Positions 1-5,505 of a DNA stretch of 6,835 nt are shown in pieces. Every line of letters starts with the position of its first letter. Position 1 is the stretch's first letter. Under the pieces are notes generated by a model that worked only from the letters and a program-made list of their open reading frames with translations, did not search any database and was not told the origin of the DNA. Source of the stretch: Pseudomonadota bacterium (GTDB lineage: Bacteria; Pseudomonadota; Gammaproteobacteria; Halothiobacillales; Halothiobacillaceae); the NCBI GenBank assembly GCA_021795795.1, contig JAJYPA010000452.1, forward strand, positions 1-6,835, read 5' to 3'. Made by a program: the position numbers and the translations under genes.

Positions 1-370
1 GACCAAATCTCGTACCCGGTCTATATGTCGTACCCCCGTCAAAGGGCACGCCGAGAACAGCCACGTCATAGTTTCCTACATCCTTGACATCCTCGATATA
101 AGGCGCCTTCAGAAACGTATTGATTCCCGCGAAATGAGGGAGTTCTCCTCTGGAGAACGTCGAAATAGACTGATCTTCGATACTGTCGGCGCCCTGTAAA
201 CCGTGCCTGATTGCCGCTTTTCTCTCTTCATCCCATTTTACTCCGGGAATATCACGTTCTTTGTGCATCGCCCGCCACCCATCCAACTTGGTTTTATCAA
301 AAGACGGATGGTGACGACGTGCAAACCGGCTACCAAGCGATCCCTGCCATACATTACCCTTTTGTTTCAT
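1..370 (-). CDS. gdmH: arginase-family ureohydrolase, probable guanidine hydrolase (N-terminal part, runs off left edge)
   Basis: The first 123 residues of a ureohydrolase; the gene continues past position 1. The visible end of the reading frame contains DVAVLGVPFDGGTTYRPGTR (about residues 101-120), the typical first beta-strand and loop of agmatinase/arginase enzymes. About 100 residues precede it, more than in short bacterial agmatinases such as E. coli SpeB, which suits the N-terminally extended guanidine hydrolase group. The metal-binding histidine and aspartates lie outside the window, so activity cannot be checked. The ATG is chosen for AAGGGG (377-382) six bases upstream. It is the fourth gene of a guanidine-riboswitch operon, 54 bases after the ATPase. 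GdmH enzymes hydrolyse guanidine to urea and ammonium using nickel. The family is certain; the guanidine substrate is inferred from context. Agmatinase or guanidinobutyrase are the alternatives. Confidence 0.82.
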   Translation of the reverse strand, partial: MKQKGNVWQGSLGSRFARRHHPSFDKTKLDGWRAMHKERDIPGVKWDEERKAAIRHGLQGADSIEDQSISTFSRGELPHFAGINTFLKAPYIEDVKDVGNYDVAVLGVPFDGGTTYRPGTRFG

Positions 371-424
371 TGCATACCCCTTTTCAAATATACCCCTATA
401 TAAAACCACAAACAATGTGTATCA

Positions 425-1270
425 CTACGAGGCCACTCTCTCTAACAAATCATCATCAGACAATTGAGTTGTGGTACTTCTTATCCGATTTCTGATAGAT
501 TCCACCAAGTCTACCACTTTCATATCCGACTCAACGACCAACCCTTGTTCATCCCTAGGCAGGGTTTCCGTCGTGAACGCGCTGTCTATCCTCCCGGGAT
601 TGGGAGCCAAAACTATAATTCGATCACCCAGAATCACCGCCTCCTTGACATCGTGAGTCACTAAAATCACACTTGTTTTTTCTATAGAAAAAACCCTATT
701 TACAATTTTGTACAGATTTTCTTTCGTCTGTGTATCCAAAGCTGAAAATGGCTCGTCCATAAGTAATATTTTTGGGTTTGAAACTAGCGCACGAGCTATG
801 CTAACCCGTTGTTGCATGCCACCGCTAATCTGTTTAGGAAAAAGATCCTCCGCTCTTTCCAACCCCATTAAAGCGATTAACGCATTAGTGCGATATACCA
901 CGCGGCTGATCTCTTCATCCGAAGAAAACATATTGATGCGAAGGCGTCGTGATATACTGATATTATTTCTGATGCTCAACCATGGAAACAGTATAGATTT
1001 TTGGAAAACGAATCCACGATCCTTCCCTGGGCCACATATCTTCGCTCCTTCAATGAACAAATCACCGACAGAAGCCTCATCCAAACCGGCGATCATTCTC
1101 AACAACGTGGATTTTCCGCACCCGGAAGCCCCGACAATTACCAGTCTTTCTCCATGATGCATGGAAAAACTAATGTCTTCCAACACCTTCTTTTTCTGAT
1201 CTCCCTTTTTACGAGAGTCAAAATTCTTTGAGACATGAGCAACATCCAGCAGATGCACCTTATTATTCAT
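425..1270 (-). CDS. NitT/TauT-family ABC transporter ATP-binding protein, probable guanidine importer
   Basis: Cytoplasmic ATPase of 281 residues that drives import through the neighbouring permease. All ABC motifs are visible: Walker A GASGCGKST (about 47-55), Q-loop glutamine in FVFQ (about 90), signature ISGGMQQR (about 148-155), Walker B LLMDEP (about 169-174), D-loop SALD (176-179) and the H-loop histidine in VTHD (about 206). The ISGGMQQR form and FPWLSI after the Q-loop are typical of the nitrate/taurine/sulfonate group (NrtD, TauB, SsuB). I chose ATG 1270, which overlaps the permease stop as ATGA and has AGGTGG eight bases upstream. An in-frame GTG at 1282 would add four residues. The coupling implies balanced synthesis with the permease. 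Guanidine as substrate is inferred from the riboswitch and hydrolase. Confidence 0.93.
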   Translation of the reverse strand: MNNKVHLLDVAHVSKNFDSRKKGDQKKKVLEDISFSMHHGERLVIVGASGCGKSTLLRMIAGLDEASVGDLFIEGAKICGPGKDRGFVFQKSILFPWLSIRNNISISRRLRINMFSSDEEISRVVYRTNALIALMGLERAEDLFPKQISGGMQQRVSIARALVSNPKILLMDEPFSALDTQTKENLYKIVNRVFSIEKTSVILVTHDVKEAVILGDRIIVLAPNPGRIDSAFTTETLPRDEQGLVVESDMKVVDLVESIRNRIRSTTTQLSDDDLLERVAS

Positions 1271-2043
1271 AACATCTTCCACCTAAATAATAAACGATAC
1301 AAGATACGAAATATTAAATCAAAAATTACCCCAAGCACACCGATAATGAATACGCCAACAAAAATTCTTGGAGTATCCATAAAGCGCTGCGCCTGCATGA
1401 TAGCGAACCCAAGCCCACGATTCGCGGCAACCATTTCGGCAACTACGAGATAGGTCCATGCCCAGCCCATATTAACCCTTAAAACATTTAAAATGTCTGG
1501 TGCTGCCCCACGCAATATTACAAGAGTTATTACCTCTGATTGCTCCGCTCCCATCGTGTACATAGCTTCTACATAATCTTGAGGAACATTTCTTACGGCG
1601 TCAGCAACCATAACGATTATCTGAAAAAATACGCCAATAAATATTATTGATACCTTGGCAGAATCACCAATTCCAATCCACAAAAGTACCAAAGGAATAA
1701 ACGCGGATGCCGGCATATATCGAAAAAAATCATTGATGGGCTGAAACGCCGCCTCAACCACCTTAAAAGTACCAATGTATAAACCGATTGGCACGGCAAG
1801 CAGTGCAGCATACGAAAAGCCAAGAACGACCTGCTTTACACTGACGTATATATCCCGTAACAGAGTGGTATGTCCCCAAACTTCAAAAGAACGAAAAACT
1901 CGCGTCGGTGATGGCAGAAACAGATGACTAACCGCTCCCGAGCTCGAGATTAGGTGCCATAGCAGCAATGGCATTACAAAACCTAAAATGGAAAGCGCTA
2001 TATAGGTATGCCTTGCTATTGGATGTCTCAACTTAAGGATCAT
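1267..2043 (-). CDS. NitT/TauT-family ABC transporter permease, probable guanidine importer
   Basis: Inner-membrane subunit of about 258 residues, the usual size for SsuC/TauC/NrtB-like permeases (BPD_transp_1 family). It starts with a hydrophobic segment (LSILGFVMPLLLW) and has several more, including FIPLVLLWIGIG, VSIIFIGVFFQIIVMVAD and the C-terminal FVGVFIIGVLGVIFDLIF. The cytoplasmic EAA coupling loop is recognisable as EAMYTMGAEQSEVITLVILR, with the conserved glycine in MGA; it docks on the ATPase. I prefer ATG 2043, with AGAGG nine bases upstream, over the in-frame TTG at 2052, where the purine stretch would abut the start. It lies 59 bases after the binding-protein gene and its stop overlaps the ATPase start. 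Transport class is clear; the substrate is inferred. Confidence 0.92.
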   Translation of the reverse strand: MILKLRHPIARHTYIALSILGFVMPLLLWHLISSSGAVSHLFLPSPTRVFRSFEVWGHTTLLRDIYVSVKQVVLGFSYAALLAVPIGLYIGTFKVVEAAFQPINDFFRYMPASAFIPLVLLWIGIGDSAKVSIIFIGVFFQIIVMVADAVRNVPQDYVEAMYTMGAEQSEVITLVILRGAAPDILNVLRVNMGWAWTYLVVAEMVAANRGLGFAIMQAQRFMDTPRIFVGVFIIGVLGVIFDLIFRILYRLLFRWKML

Positions 2044-2102
2044 GGCATCCAACCTCTTTTATCGATCCATCAACTCCGTTACAGCGATCGGAATGAAGAA
2101 AT

Positions 2103-3086
2103 TCACCCTGCCGAATTTACGAACTCAGGATCTATGAAATGCTGAGGATCAGGCGCATGACTTATCGCCCCGACTTTCTTTAAAAAAACGCTCGTATCAT
2201 AAGTACTCTTGTATAGTGATACCATCTTATGATCATATTTTTTGTTCATGGAATACTTGTTCAGATGTTCTCCGAATAGCCGGGTGCCGGATAGCGCGGC
2301 ATAGTAAACCTTCGGCGATAACTCTACGTGTGGTGCCATTATCTTCGCGGCTTCCATAGGATGTTTGTCAATGAACTGTACCGTTTCGAACCACACATGT
2401 GCCAGGTTGACGAATTGCTGAGGATATTTATTTACTATTCCTGTTCGCGCAGCAACCACGTCTGGAATTAAGCCCGGAGCACTTGCACTTGAGAATAAGG
2501 TGTGCCCGGCACCTCGAGCCTCTATTCTTTGTATCCAGGGATTCCAAACGCCAGCCGCAGGCACCCGTCCAGTCATCAAGGCTGCGGCGGCGTCGGCGGT
2601 AGACAGGTTTACGAACTTTACTTGATCCAAAGGGATATTATTTTTTGTCAGTCCATATTCGTCCAAGTATTGTTCTATTGAGTCCATTCTTACCGCTATG
2701 GTTTTTCCTTTCAACTGTTCGAAGTTATGTATGCCGTTGTTAACCATAAGTGCATCGTTTCCGTGTGAATTGTCGGTAGTGAGAACCACTTTAATGGGCA
2801 CTCCTTTTTGCACCGGTGCAAGTGTATCTATTAAAGCCTGGCAGTTTGCATCTATTTTACCGGCAGACAATGCCTCTACCGAGGTCATGTAACTGGTGAA
2901 CCACACGAGTTTGAAGTGGGCATCATATTTTTTAAAATATCCGTTGTGCTCTGCTACATACCACGCGACCCAACCTGGCCAATCACTTAGCCCAAGAGTT
3001 ATAGTGGGTGTCGCAAAGGCCGCGGCTGAGTTAATCGCGATAACCGCCGCGATACCACCCAAAAAAGTTTTCTTGCGTAAGGACAT
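2103..3086 (-). CDS. periplasmic substrate-binding protein of NitT/TauT ABC transporter, probable guanidine binder
   Basis: Secreted solute-binding protein of 327 residues, first gene of the operon. A Sec signal peptide is obvious: basic MSLRKK, a hydrophobic core, and AFA followed by TPT, giving predicted cleavage near residue 25. There is no lipobox cysteine, so it should be soluble in the periplasm. The mature start ITLGLSDWPGWVAWYVAEHN and the downstream NGYFKKY, DALMV and FEQLKGKTIAV belong to the NMT1/NrtA/TauA-like family (type 2 periplasmic-binding fold). GGAGG (3094-3098) sits seven bases before ATG 3086, immediately after the riboswitch terminator. Related transporters are known next to guanidine-degradation genes, and the upstream guanidine-I riboswitch makes guanidine the likely ligand. 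Ligand residues cannot be confirmed from sequence alone. Confidence 0.92.
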   Translation of the reverse strand: MSLRKKTFLGGIAAVIAINSAAAFATPTITLGLSDWPGWVAWYVAEHNGYFKKYDAHFKLVWFTSYMTSVEALSAGKIDANCQALIDTLAPVQKGVPIKVVLTTDNSHGNDALMVNNGIHNFEQLKGKTIAVRMDSIEQYLDEYGLTKNNIPLDQVKFVNLSTADAAAALMTGRVPAAGVWNPWIQRIEARGAGHTLFSSASAPGLIPDVVAARTGIVNKYPQQFVNLAHVWFETVQFIDKHPMEAAKIMAPHVELSPKVYYAALSGTRLFGEHLNKYSMNKKYDHKMVSLYKSTYDTSVFLKKVGAISHAPDPQHFIDPEFVNSAG

Positions 3087-3098
3087 GGTTTAGCCTCC

Positions 3099-3134
3099 AA
3101 AAAATAAAGGAGATACAATAGTCATTGTATCTCC
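3099..3134 (-). terminator. intrinsic terminator of the guanidine riboswitch expression platform
   Basis: On the minus strand GGAGATACAAT (3134-3124), the loop GACT and ATTGTATCTCC (3119-3109) form a perfect 11-bp hairpin followed by TTTATTTTTT (3108-3099). Its 5' arm shares bases 3130-3134 with the terminal CCCGGGAGA block of the aptamer, so ligand-bound aptamer and terminator compete. This is the expected ON-switch arrangement, in which guanidine permits read-through into the binding-protein gene. Confidence 0.93.
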
Positions 3135-3224
3135 CGGGTTTTTATCCCTCCGTGGCCCCTTGCTAGGGGTGAAGCTCTCGGACCGAACACCATTGTCATC
3201 GATGGCTGGAACCCTAGCTTCACT
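3130..3224 (-). ncRNA. guanidine-I riboswitch (ykkC class) aptamer
   Basis: The minus strand carries the hallmark conserved blocks of the ykkC aptamer in order and spacing: CTAGGGTTCC (3217-3208), GGTCCGAGAG (3184-3175), ACGGAGGGATAAAA (3153-3140) and CCCGGGAGA (3138-3130). GTGAAGC (3223-3217) and GCTTCAC (3175-3169) can pair to close P1, CCCC/GGGG around TAGCAA gives a further stem, and GGG/CCC flank the ATAAAAA loop. The class binds guanidinium and switches on guanidine efflux, carboxylase or hydrolase genes. A 60-codon frame over this segment is spurious. The aptamer begins almost at the start point predicted from the sigma-54 promoter. Confidence 0.96.
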
Positions 3225-3233
3225 CAGCTTAAA

Positions 3234-3248
3234 GCAAGTATGATGCCA
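3234..3248 (-). promoter_or_regulatory. sigma-54 (RpoN) -24/-12 promoter of the guanidine operon
   Basis: The minus strand reads TGGCATCATACTTGC, with the invariant GG and GC elements exactly 10 bases apart as in the consensus TGGCAC-N5-TTGC. The predicted start is around 3222-3225, at the first base pairs of the riboswitch P1 stem, an independent positional check. Sigma-54 promoters need an enhancer-binding activator, and a matching NtrC-like site lies upstream. Confidence 0.8.
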
Positions 3249-3342
3249 TTTCGTATTTTCCTGATAAAACATGCGGTTAAAACATTAGCCCGTTCTCATC
3301 TCCGCCAATCACGCACACCTGTAGGGCAATCCTTGTTTTTCC

Positions 3343-3357
3343 GCACCATTACGGTGC
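3343..3357 (-). promoter_or_regulatory. NtrC-type enhancer site
   Basis: GCACC-ATTAC-GGTGC is a perfect 5-5-5 palindrome matching the NtrC consensus core (GCACC-N5-GGTGC). It is centred about 125-130 bases upstream of the start predicted from the sigma-54 promoter, a normal enhancer distance. A weaker half-matching site, GCACA-CCTGT-AGGGC, lies at 3313-3327, centred 30 bases (about three helical turns) closer, resembling the paired sites of glnA-type promoters. Function is inferred from sequence and position. Confidence 0.68.
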
Positions 3358-3390
3358 AATCAGACGCTTCCTCCACTTAATACGATCATG

Positions 3391-3420
3391 GCCGGTGACA
3401 ACATCATTCCGACCACCGGC
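3391..3420. repeat. inverted repeat (possible hairpin) in intergenic region
   Basis: GCCGGTG (3391-3397) and CACCGGC (3414-3420) form a 7-bp inverted repeat around a 16-base loop, in the roughly 430-base interval (3360-3789) that holds no convincing gene. There is no T-run directly after it on either strand, so it is not a clear terminator. Apart from this repeat and the sigma-70 promoter near 3628, I see nothing identifiable in the interval. Confidence 0.35.
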
Positions 3421-3627
3421 TAAACATTCTTCTGCCACCACTTAGCGCGACGGGGTCAGTGATTCCACCCCCACCCAATGGTCATGGATTTACTCTCGGT
3501 TCTGGCCAAAGCCGTGACCTGATGCCCACGCGCGAGGGTTTCCCGCCGCAGCCCGTCACCGTCAGCTTGCCCGGCGAGCGCGGACACGGCACGGAAACAG
3601 CGTGGTTCCGGGTATTTCGCTATTGGC

Positions 3628-3656
3628 TTGCCATCCCGTTACCAAGCCCATAAAAT
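3628..3656 (+). promoter_or_regulatory. sigma-70-type promoter upstream of PCP_red gene
   Basis: TTGCCA (3628-3633), a 17-base spacer and TAAAAT (3651-3656) each match the sigma-70 consensus in five of six positions at ideal spacing. The start would be near 3663, giving a leader of about 125 bases before the PCP_red start codon. No further gene intervenes. Confidence 0.6.
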
Positions 3657-3789
3657 ATTCACAAGCGTCACCTGAGCGACACGCCACGGTAGCCGTTAGG
3701 CGCGTCATGACCAGGTGCGCAGACTGGCTTAATTATTGCGTCAATGCCTGTACACGCAAACACCCCCCACTGAATGAAGGAGCCGACGA

Positions 3790-3963
3790 ATGAGCGAACC
3801 GACGCTGCCCTGGGACGAAGACGCACTGCAACGCCTGGAGAAGATGCCCTCTTTCGTGCGCAACATGGCCAAAGCCAAAATCGAGAAGGCCGCCAAAGAA
3901 GCGGGCGAATCGAAAGTCACCGCCACGTTTCTCGATGCCAACAAAGGGAAACTGATGGGTTAG
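3790..3963 (+). CDS. PCP_red family small protein (light-independent protochlorophyllide reductase C-terminal-like domain)
   Basis: A 57-residue protein that consists almost entirely of the PCP_red domain (Pfam PF08369): WDEDALQRLEKMPSFVRNMA followed by the KAKIEKAAKE helix and the terminal FLDANKGKLMG. The domain is best known as the C-terminus of the BchB/ChlB subunit of dark protochlorophyllide reductase. Free-standing copies occur in many non-photosynthetic bacteria, where their role is not established. AAGGAG (3777-3782) lies seven bases before the ATG. The gene appears monocistronic, with a promoter near 3628-3656 and a strong hairpin just after the stop. It is G+C-rich, unlike the operon to its left. 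No bch or nif genes are visible nearby, so nothing suggests chlorophyll synthesis here. Confidence 0.85.
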   Translation: MSEPTLPWDEDALQRLEKMPSFVRNMAKAKIEKAAKEAGESKVTATFLDANKGKLMG

Positions 3964-3978
3964 CGTCAGTTCGAGCGT

Positions 3979-4013
3979 AGATGCTCAGCTCCCGCGTGGC
4001 GCGGCTGGCATCT
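3979..4013 (+). terminator. hairpin after PCP_red gene, likely terminator or 3' stabiliser
   Basis: AGATGC, CAGC and CGCG on the left pair with CGCG, GCTG and GCATCT on the right around a TGG loop, giving about 14 base pairs interrupted by a single T bulge and a small TCC bulge. It starts 15 bases after the PCP_red stop. Only a weak T stretch follows (TCTTCGTCG), so it is not a canonical intrinsic terminator, but the position fits transcript end formation or protection. Confidence 0.5.
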
Positions 4014-4125
4014 TCGTCGCGTAGCCCGGACGACAGACGGCGGCGTCCGTCGGTAGACCCTACTCGCTAAAGCACGCAACACGCTATCTGACTCCCGTCG
4101 CGTGTCGGTCGAGGGATGGCGCTCA

Positions 4126-4152
4126 TAGCACACGTACCTCACGTACGTGCTA
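4126..4152. repeat. bulged inverted repeat around CACGTACGTG
   Basis: TAGCAC and GTGCTA flank GTAC/GTAC arms with a CTCAC loop, making a 10-bp hairpin with a two-base bulge; the right half contains the perfect palindrome CACGTACGTG. It lies in the 300-base gap (3964-4259) between the PCP_red gene and the toxin-antitoxin pair. No T-run follows it. It could be an operator, a terminator remnant or an end of a lost mobile element. Confidence 0.35.
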
Positions 4153-4174
4153 CTCGTCGGGCAGAAACCACTCC

Positions 4175-4213
4175 CTCAAGCCGAAGGATGTCTGGGTTAT
4201 CCGGATCTACCTG
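4175..4213 (+). pseudogene. possible scrap of a tyrosine recombinase/integrase N-terminus
   Basis: In this frame the DNA reads LKPKDVWVIRIYL, which resembles the start of small XerD-like integrases (typically PLKP-x-x-VWAIR-x-x-L). The resemblance stops after 13 codons: the expected RDLALFNLAIDSKLRG-type continuation is absent and there is no start codon or ribosome-binding site in frame. If real, it is a short decayed remnant marking a past integration next to the toxin-antitoxin genes. The match is short and could be chance. Confidence 0.25.
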
Positions 4214-4273
4214 CCAGCGGCGTCTCCGGCCGATCATCTTCCCGTGACATCCCAAGCAGATGAGTTTGAAATA

Positions 4274-4302
4274 TTGCGTAAATGTAGTAACGTACCTACA
4301 TT
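4274..4302 (+). promoter_or_regulatory. candidate promoter and operator of the toxin-antitoxin operon
   Basis: AATGTAG (4281-4287) and CTACATT (4296-4302) form a perfect 7-bp inverted repeat with an 8-base centre, directly upstream of the antitoxin ribosome-binding site. A weak promoter, TTGCGT (4274-4279) with a 17-base spacer and TACATT (4297-4302), overlaps it. Phd/YefM antitoxins usually autoregulate by binding such repeats. The repeat is seen; its role is inferred and the promoter match is poor. Confidence 0.45.
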
Positions 4303-4322
4303 ACTTTCCAGGAGGTGTCGCC

Positions 4323-4577
4323 ATGACCATCACGACCCTATCCAGCCGGGAATTTAATCAGGACGTTACTCGTGCCAAGAAAGCGGCCAAGAACGGCCCA
4401 GTGTTCATCACAGACCGCGGCAAACCAGCACACGTGCTGTTGAGCATCGAGGAATACCAGCGGCTTACTGGCAAACGTAGGAACCTCGTTGAGGCGCTAT
4501 CCATGCCAGGCATTGCCGAGATCGAAATTGAGTTCCCTCGTTCACGCGAGCTTCCCCGGCCAGCGGCCTTTGAATGA
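4323..4577 (+). CDS. Phd/YefM-family antitoxin
   Basis: An 84-residue antitoxin expected to bind and neutralise the adjacent VapC-type toxin and repress its own operon. The N-terminal half has the Phd/YefM DNA-binding and dimerisation pattern: TLSSREFNQDVTRAKKAAKN followed by GPVFITDRGKPAHVLLSIEEYQRL. The C-terminus, rich in acidic residues and proline, would be the toxin-binding arm. ATG 4323 is chosen because AGGAGG (4310-4315) lies seven bases upstream; an earlier in-frame ATG at 4260 would add 21 residues that cross the putative operator and do not look like the family. The stop overlaps the toxin start by four bases (ATGA), the usual translational coupling. Pairing of a Phd-type antitoxin with a PIN toxin is common. 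Confidence 0.92.
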   Translation: MTITTLSSREFNQDVTRAKKAAKNGPVFITDRGKPAHVLLSIEEYQRLTGKRRNLVEALSMPGIAEIEIEFPRSRELPRPAAFE

Positions 4578-5002
4578 TGTTCCTGCTCGATACCAATGTC
4601 ATTTCCGAGCTGCGCAAGGGCGGCGACGGCAAGGCCGATGCCAATGTCACCGCATGGCTGTCAGGCACGGACGCGACGAGTTTCTACATCTCGGCCGTGA
4701 CCATCATGGAATTTGAGCTTGGTATTCTCCGTGTGGAGCAGCGTGACGCCGTTCAAGGGGCGCGGCTGCGCACTTGGATGGACCACCATGTTCTTCCTGA
4801 ATTCTCCGAACGCACGCTGCCGATCGATGAGGTTGTAGCACTTCGTTGCGCCCAACTCCATGTGCCCGATCCTTGTCCCGAGCGAGATGCGTATATCGCA
4901 GCCACCGCACTTGTGCATGGCATGACCGTGGTGACCCGGAATGTAGCCGACTTCGAGCCGACCGGCGTGGCCCTCATCAATCCTTGGGAGGCTCACCTCT
5001 GA
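4574..5002 (+). CDS. vapC: VapC-family PIN-domain toxin ribonuclease
   Basis: A 142-residue PIN-domain protein, normal length for VapC. The Mg-binding acidic residues are visible in order: Asp6 in FLLDTNVISE, Glu46 in TIMEFELG, Asp105 in ERDAYIAATA and Asp126 in the terminal TRNVADFEPTGV block, which also has the conserved TRN. VapC toxins cleave RNA, often initiator tRNA or rRNA, and arrest growth when not bound by antitoxin. The start follows the antitoxin as ATGATG; the first ATG (4574) gives the four-base overlap. All catalytic positions are intact, so the module should be functional. It is G+C-rich like the PCP_red gene. Plasmid or island stabilisation is a reasonable but unproven role. 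The RNA target cannot be read from sequence. Confidence 0.95.
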   Translation: MMFLLDTNVISELRKGGDGKADANVTAWLSGTDATSFYISAVTIMEFELGILRVEQRDAVQGARLRTWMDHHVLPEFSERTLPIDEVVALRCAQLHVPDPCPERDAYIAATALVHGMTVVTRNVADFEPTGVALINPWEAHL

Positions 5003-5080
5003 CCAAGTCGCTGTCTGCGCTGCGATATGCGCGTGGGCAGGCGCGCCAAGCATTGGACGGAAGAGTAAATACCGCTGGCA

Positions 5081-5105
5081 CGTGTCAGATGGCGGGGCTG
5101 ACACG
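5081..5105. terminator. hairpin downstream of vapC, possible bidirectional terminator
   Basis: CGTGTCAG (5081-5088) and CTGACACG (5098-5105) are a perfect 8-bp inverted repeat with a 9-base loop. It sits between the vapC stop (5002) and the stop of the small minus-strand frame (5107), where a convergent terminator would be expected. No T-run follows on either strand, so factor-independent termination would be weak. Confidence 0.4.
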
Positions 5106-5106
5106 A

Positions 5107-5286
5107 TCATGGGGCTGCCACCCCTATTAGCAAAGCGCGACTAATATCGGCCAACATCTGTTGGCCGAGGCTGCCGGTTGAATCCGCAACCCAAAGCGGC
5201 CATTCAAGGTGGGCAGCGTCGGCGCTCGGAGTTCGGCCATTCCGGTCAGCCAGCAGCATCGCATCATCCACGTCCGTCGACCTCAT
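5107..5286 (-). CDS. possible small protein of unknown function (59 aa) or gene remnant
   Basis: I do not recognise this frame. It encodes 59 residues, beginning MRSTDVDDAMLLADRNGRTP and ending ISRALLIGVAAP, acidic and mixed in character, without membrane segments or cysteines. Codon choice looks like coding DNA and the frame runs convergent to vapC with a hairpin just past its stop. ATG 5286 is the first start after an upstream in-frame stop, but its purine stretch (GAAAGG) abuts the ATG. A GTG at 5271 has GAGG at better distance. It overlaps a 22-base near-palindrome (5147-5168) that may simply reflect the codons. It could be a real small gene or the 3' remnant of a longer one. The rest of the 5003-5478 gap holds nothing else I can identify apart from the hairpin and the weak promoter described separately. 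Confidence 0.35.
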   Translation of the reverse strand: MRSTDVDDAMLLADRNGRTPSADAAHLEWPLWVADSTGSLGQQMLADISRALLIGVAAP

Positions 5287-5441
5287 CCTTTCAATAGTTC
5301 ATGACATGCCGTTCAGCGCCTCTTCATCCCCTGCAGAGTTCGGACTGCTATCAATGCGTCTGTTTCCATGCCGCAAGACTATGCCTGCGCAATGACATTC
5401 AAGAAATCTAGCATTCCGCCTGTTACCTTTTCATGCGTGGA

Positions 5442-5469
5442 TTGAATGTATGCGCTTAAATCCTAGAGT
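5442..5469 (+). promoter_or_regulatory. weak candidate sigma-70 promoter of the bacA-like operon
   Basis: TTGAAT (5442-5447), a 16-base spacer and TAGAGT (5464-5469) are a partial sigma-70 match (four of six bases in each box) shortly before the bacA-like gene. The start would be near 5476, which favours the ATG at 5506 over the GTG at 5479 as translation start, since the GTG would lie almost on the transcript end. Confidence 0.3.
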
Positions 5470-5505
5470 CAGAGTTTTGTGTCCGCTAACAGCGAGGCTT
5501 GGAGC

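Noticed and set aside
1..370. Calling the hydrolase a plain agmatinase
   Set aside because: The visible motif cannot separate the subfamilies, but a guanidine-I riboswitch controls the operon and the N-terminus is extended, which both favour guanidine hydrolase.
3090..3272. 60-codon minus-strand open frame upstream of the binding-protein gene
   Set aside because: It runs through the conserved blocks of the guanidine-I riboswitch and its terminator, so the sequence is explained by RNA structure rather than protein.
3459..3653. 64-codon plus-strand open frame before the PCP_red gene
   Set aside because: It has no ribosome-binding site, low-complexity proline-rich translation, no recognisable family, and it overlaps the promoter at 3628-3656.
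3391..4152. Integron attC site or CRISPR repeats among the hairpins
   Set aside because: The inverted repeats differ from each other in sequence, are not regularly spaced, and lack attC core sites.
4260..4322. 21-residue N-terminal extension of the antitoxin
   Set aside because: It spans the inverted repeat and candidate promoter and has no family similarity, and AGGAGG is placed ideally for ATG 4323.
4661..5110. 149-codon minus-strand open frame opposite vapC
   Set aside because: It is antisense to an intact VapC toxin with all catalytic residues and resembles nothing known; long antisense frames are common in G+C-rich genes.
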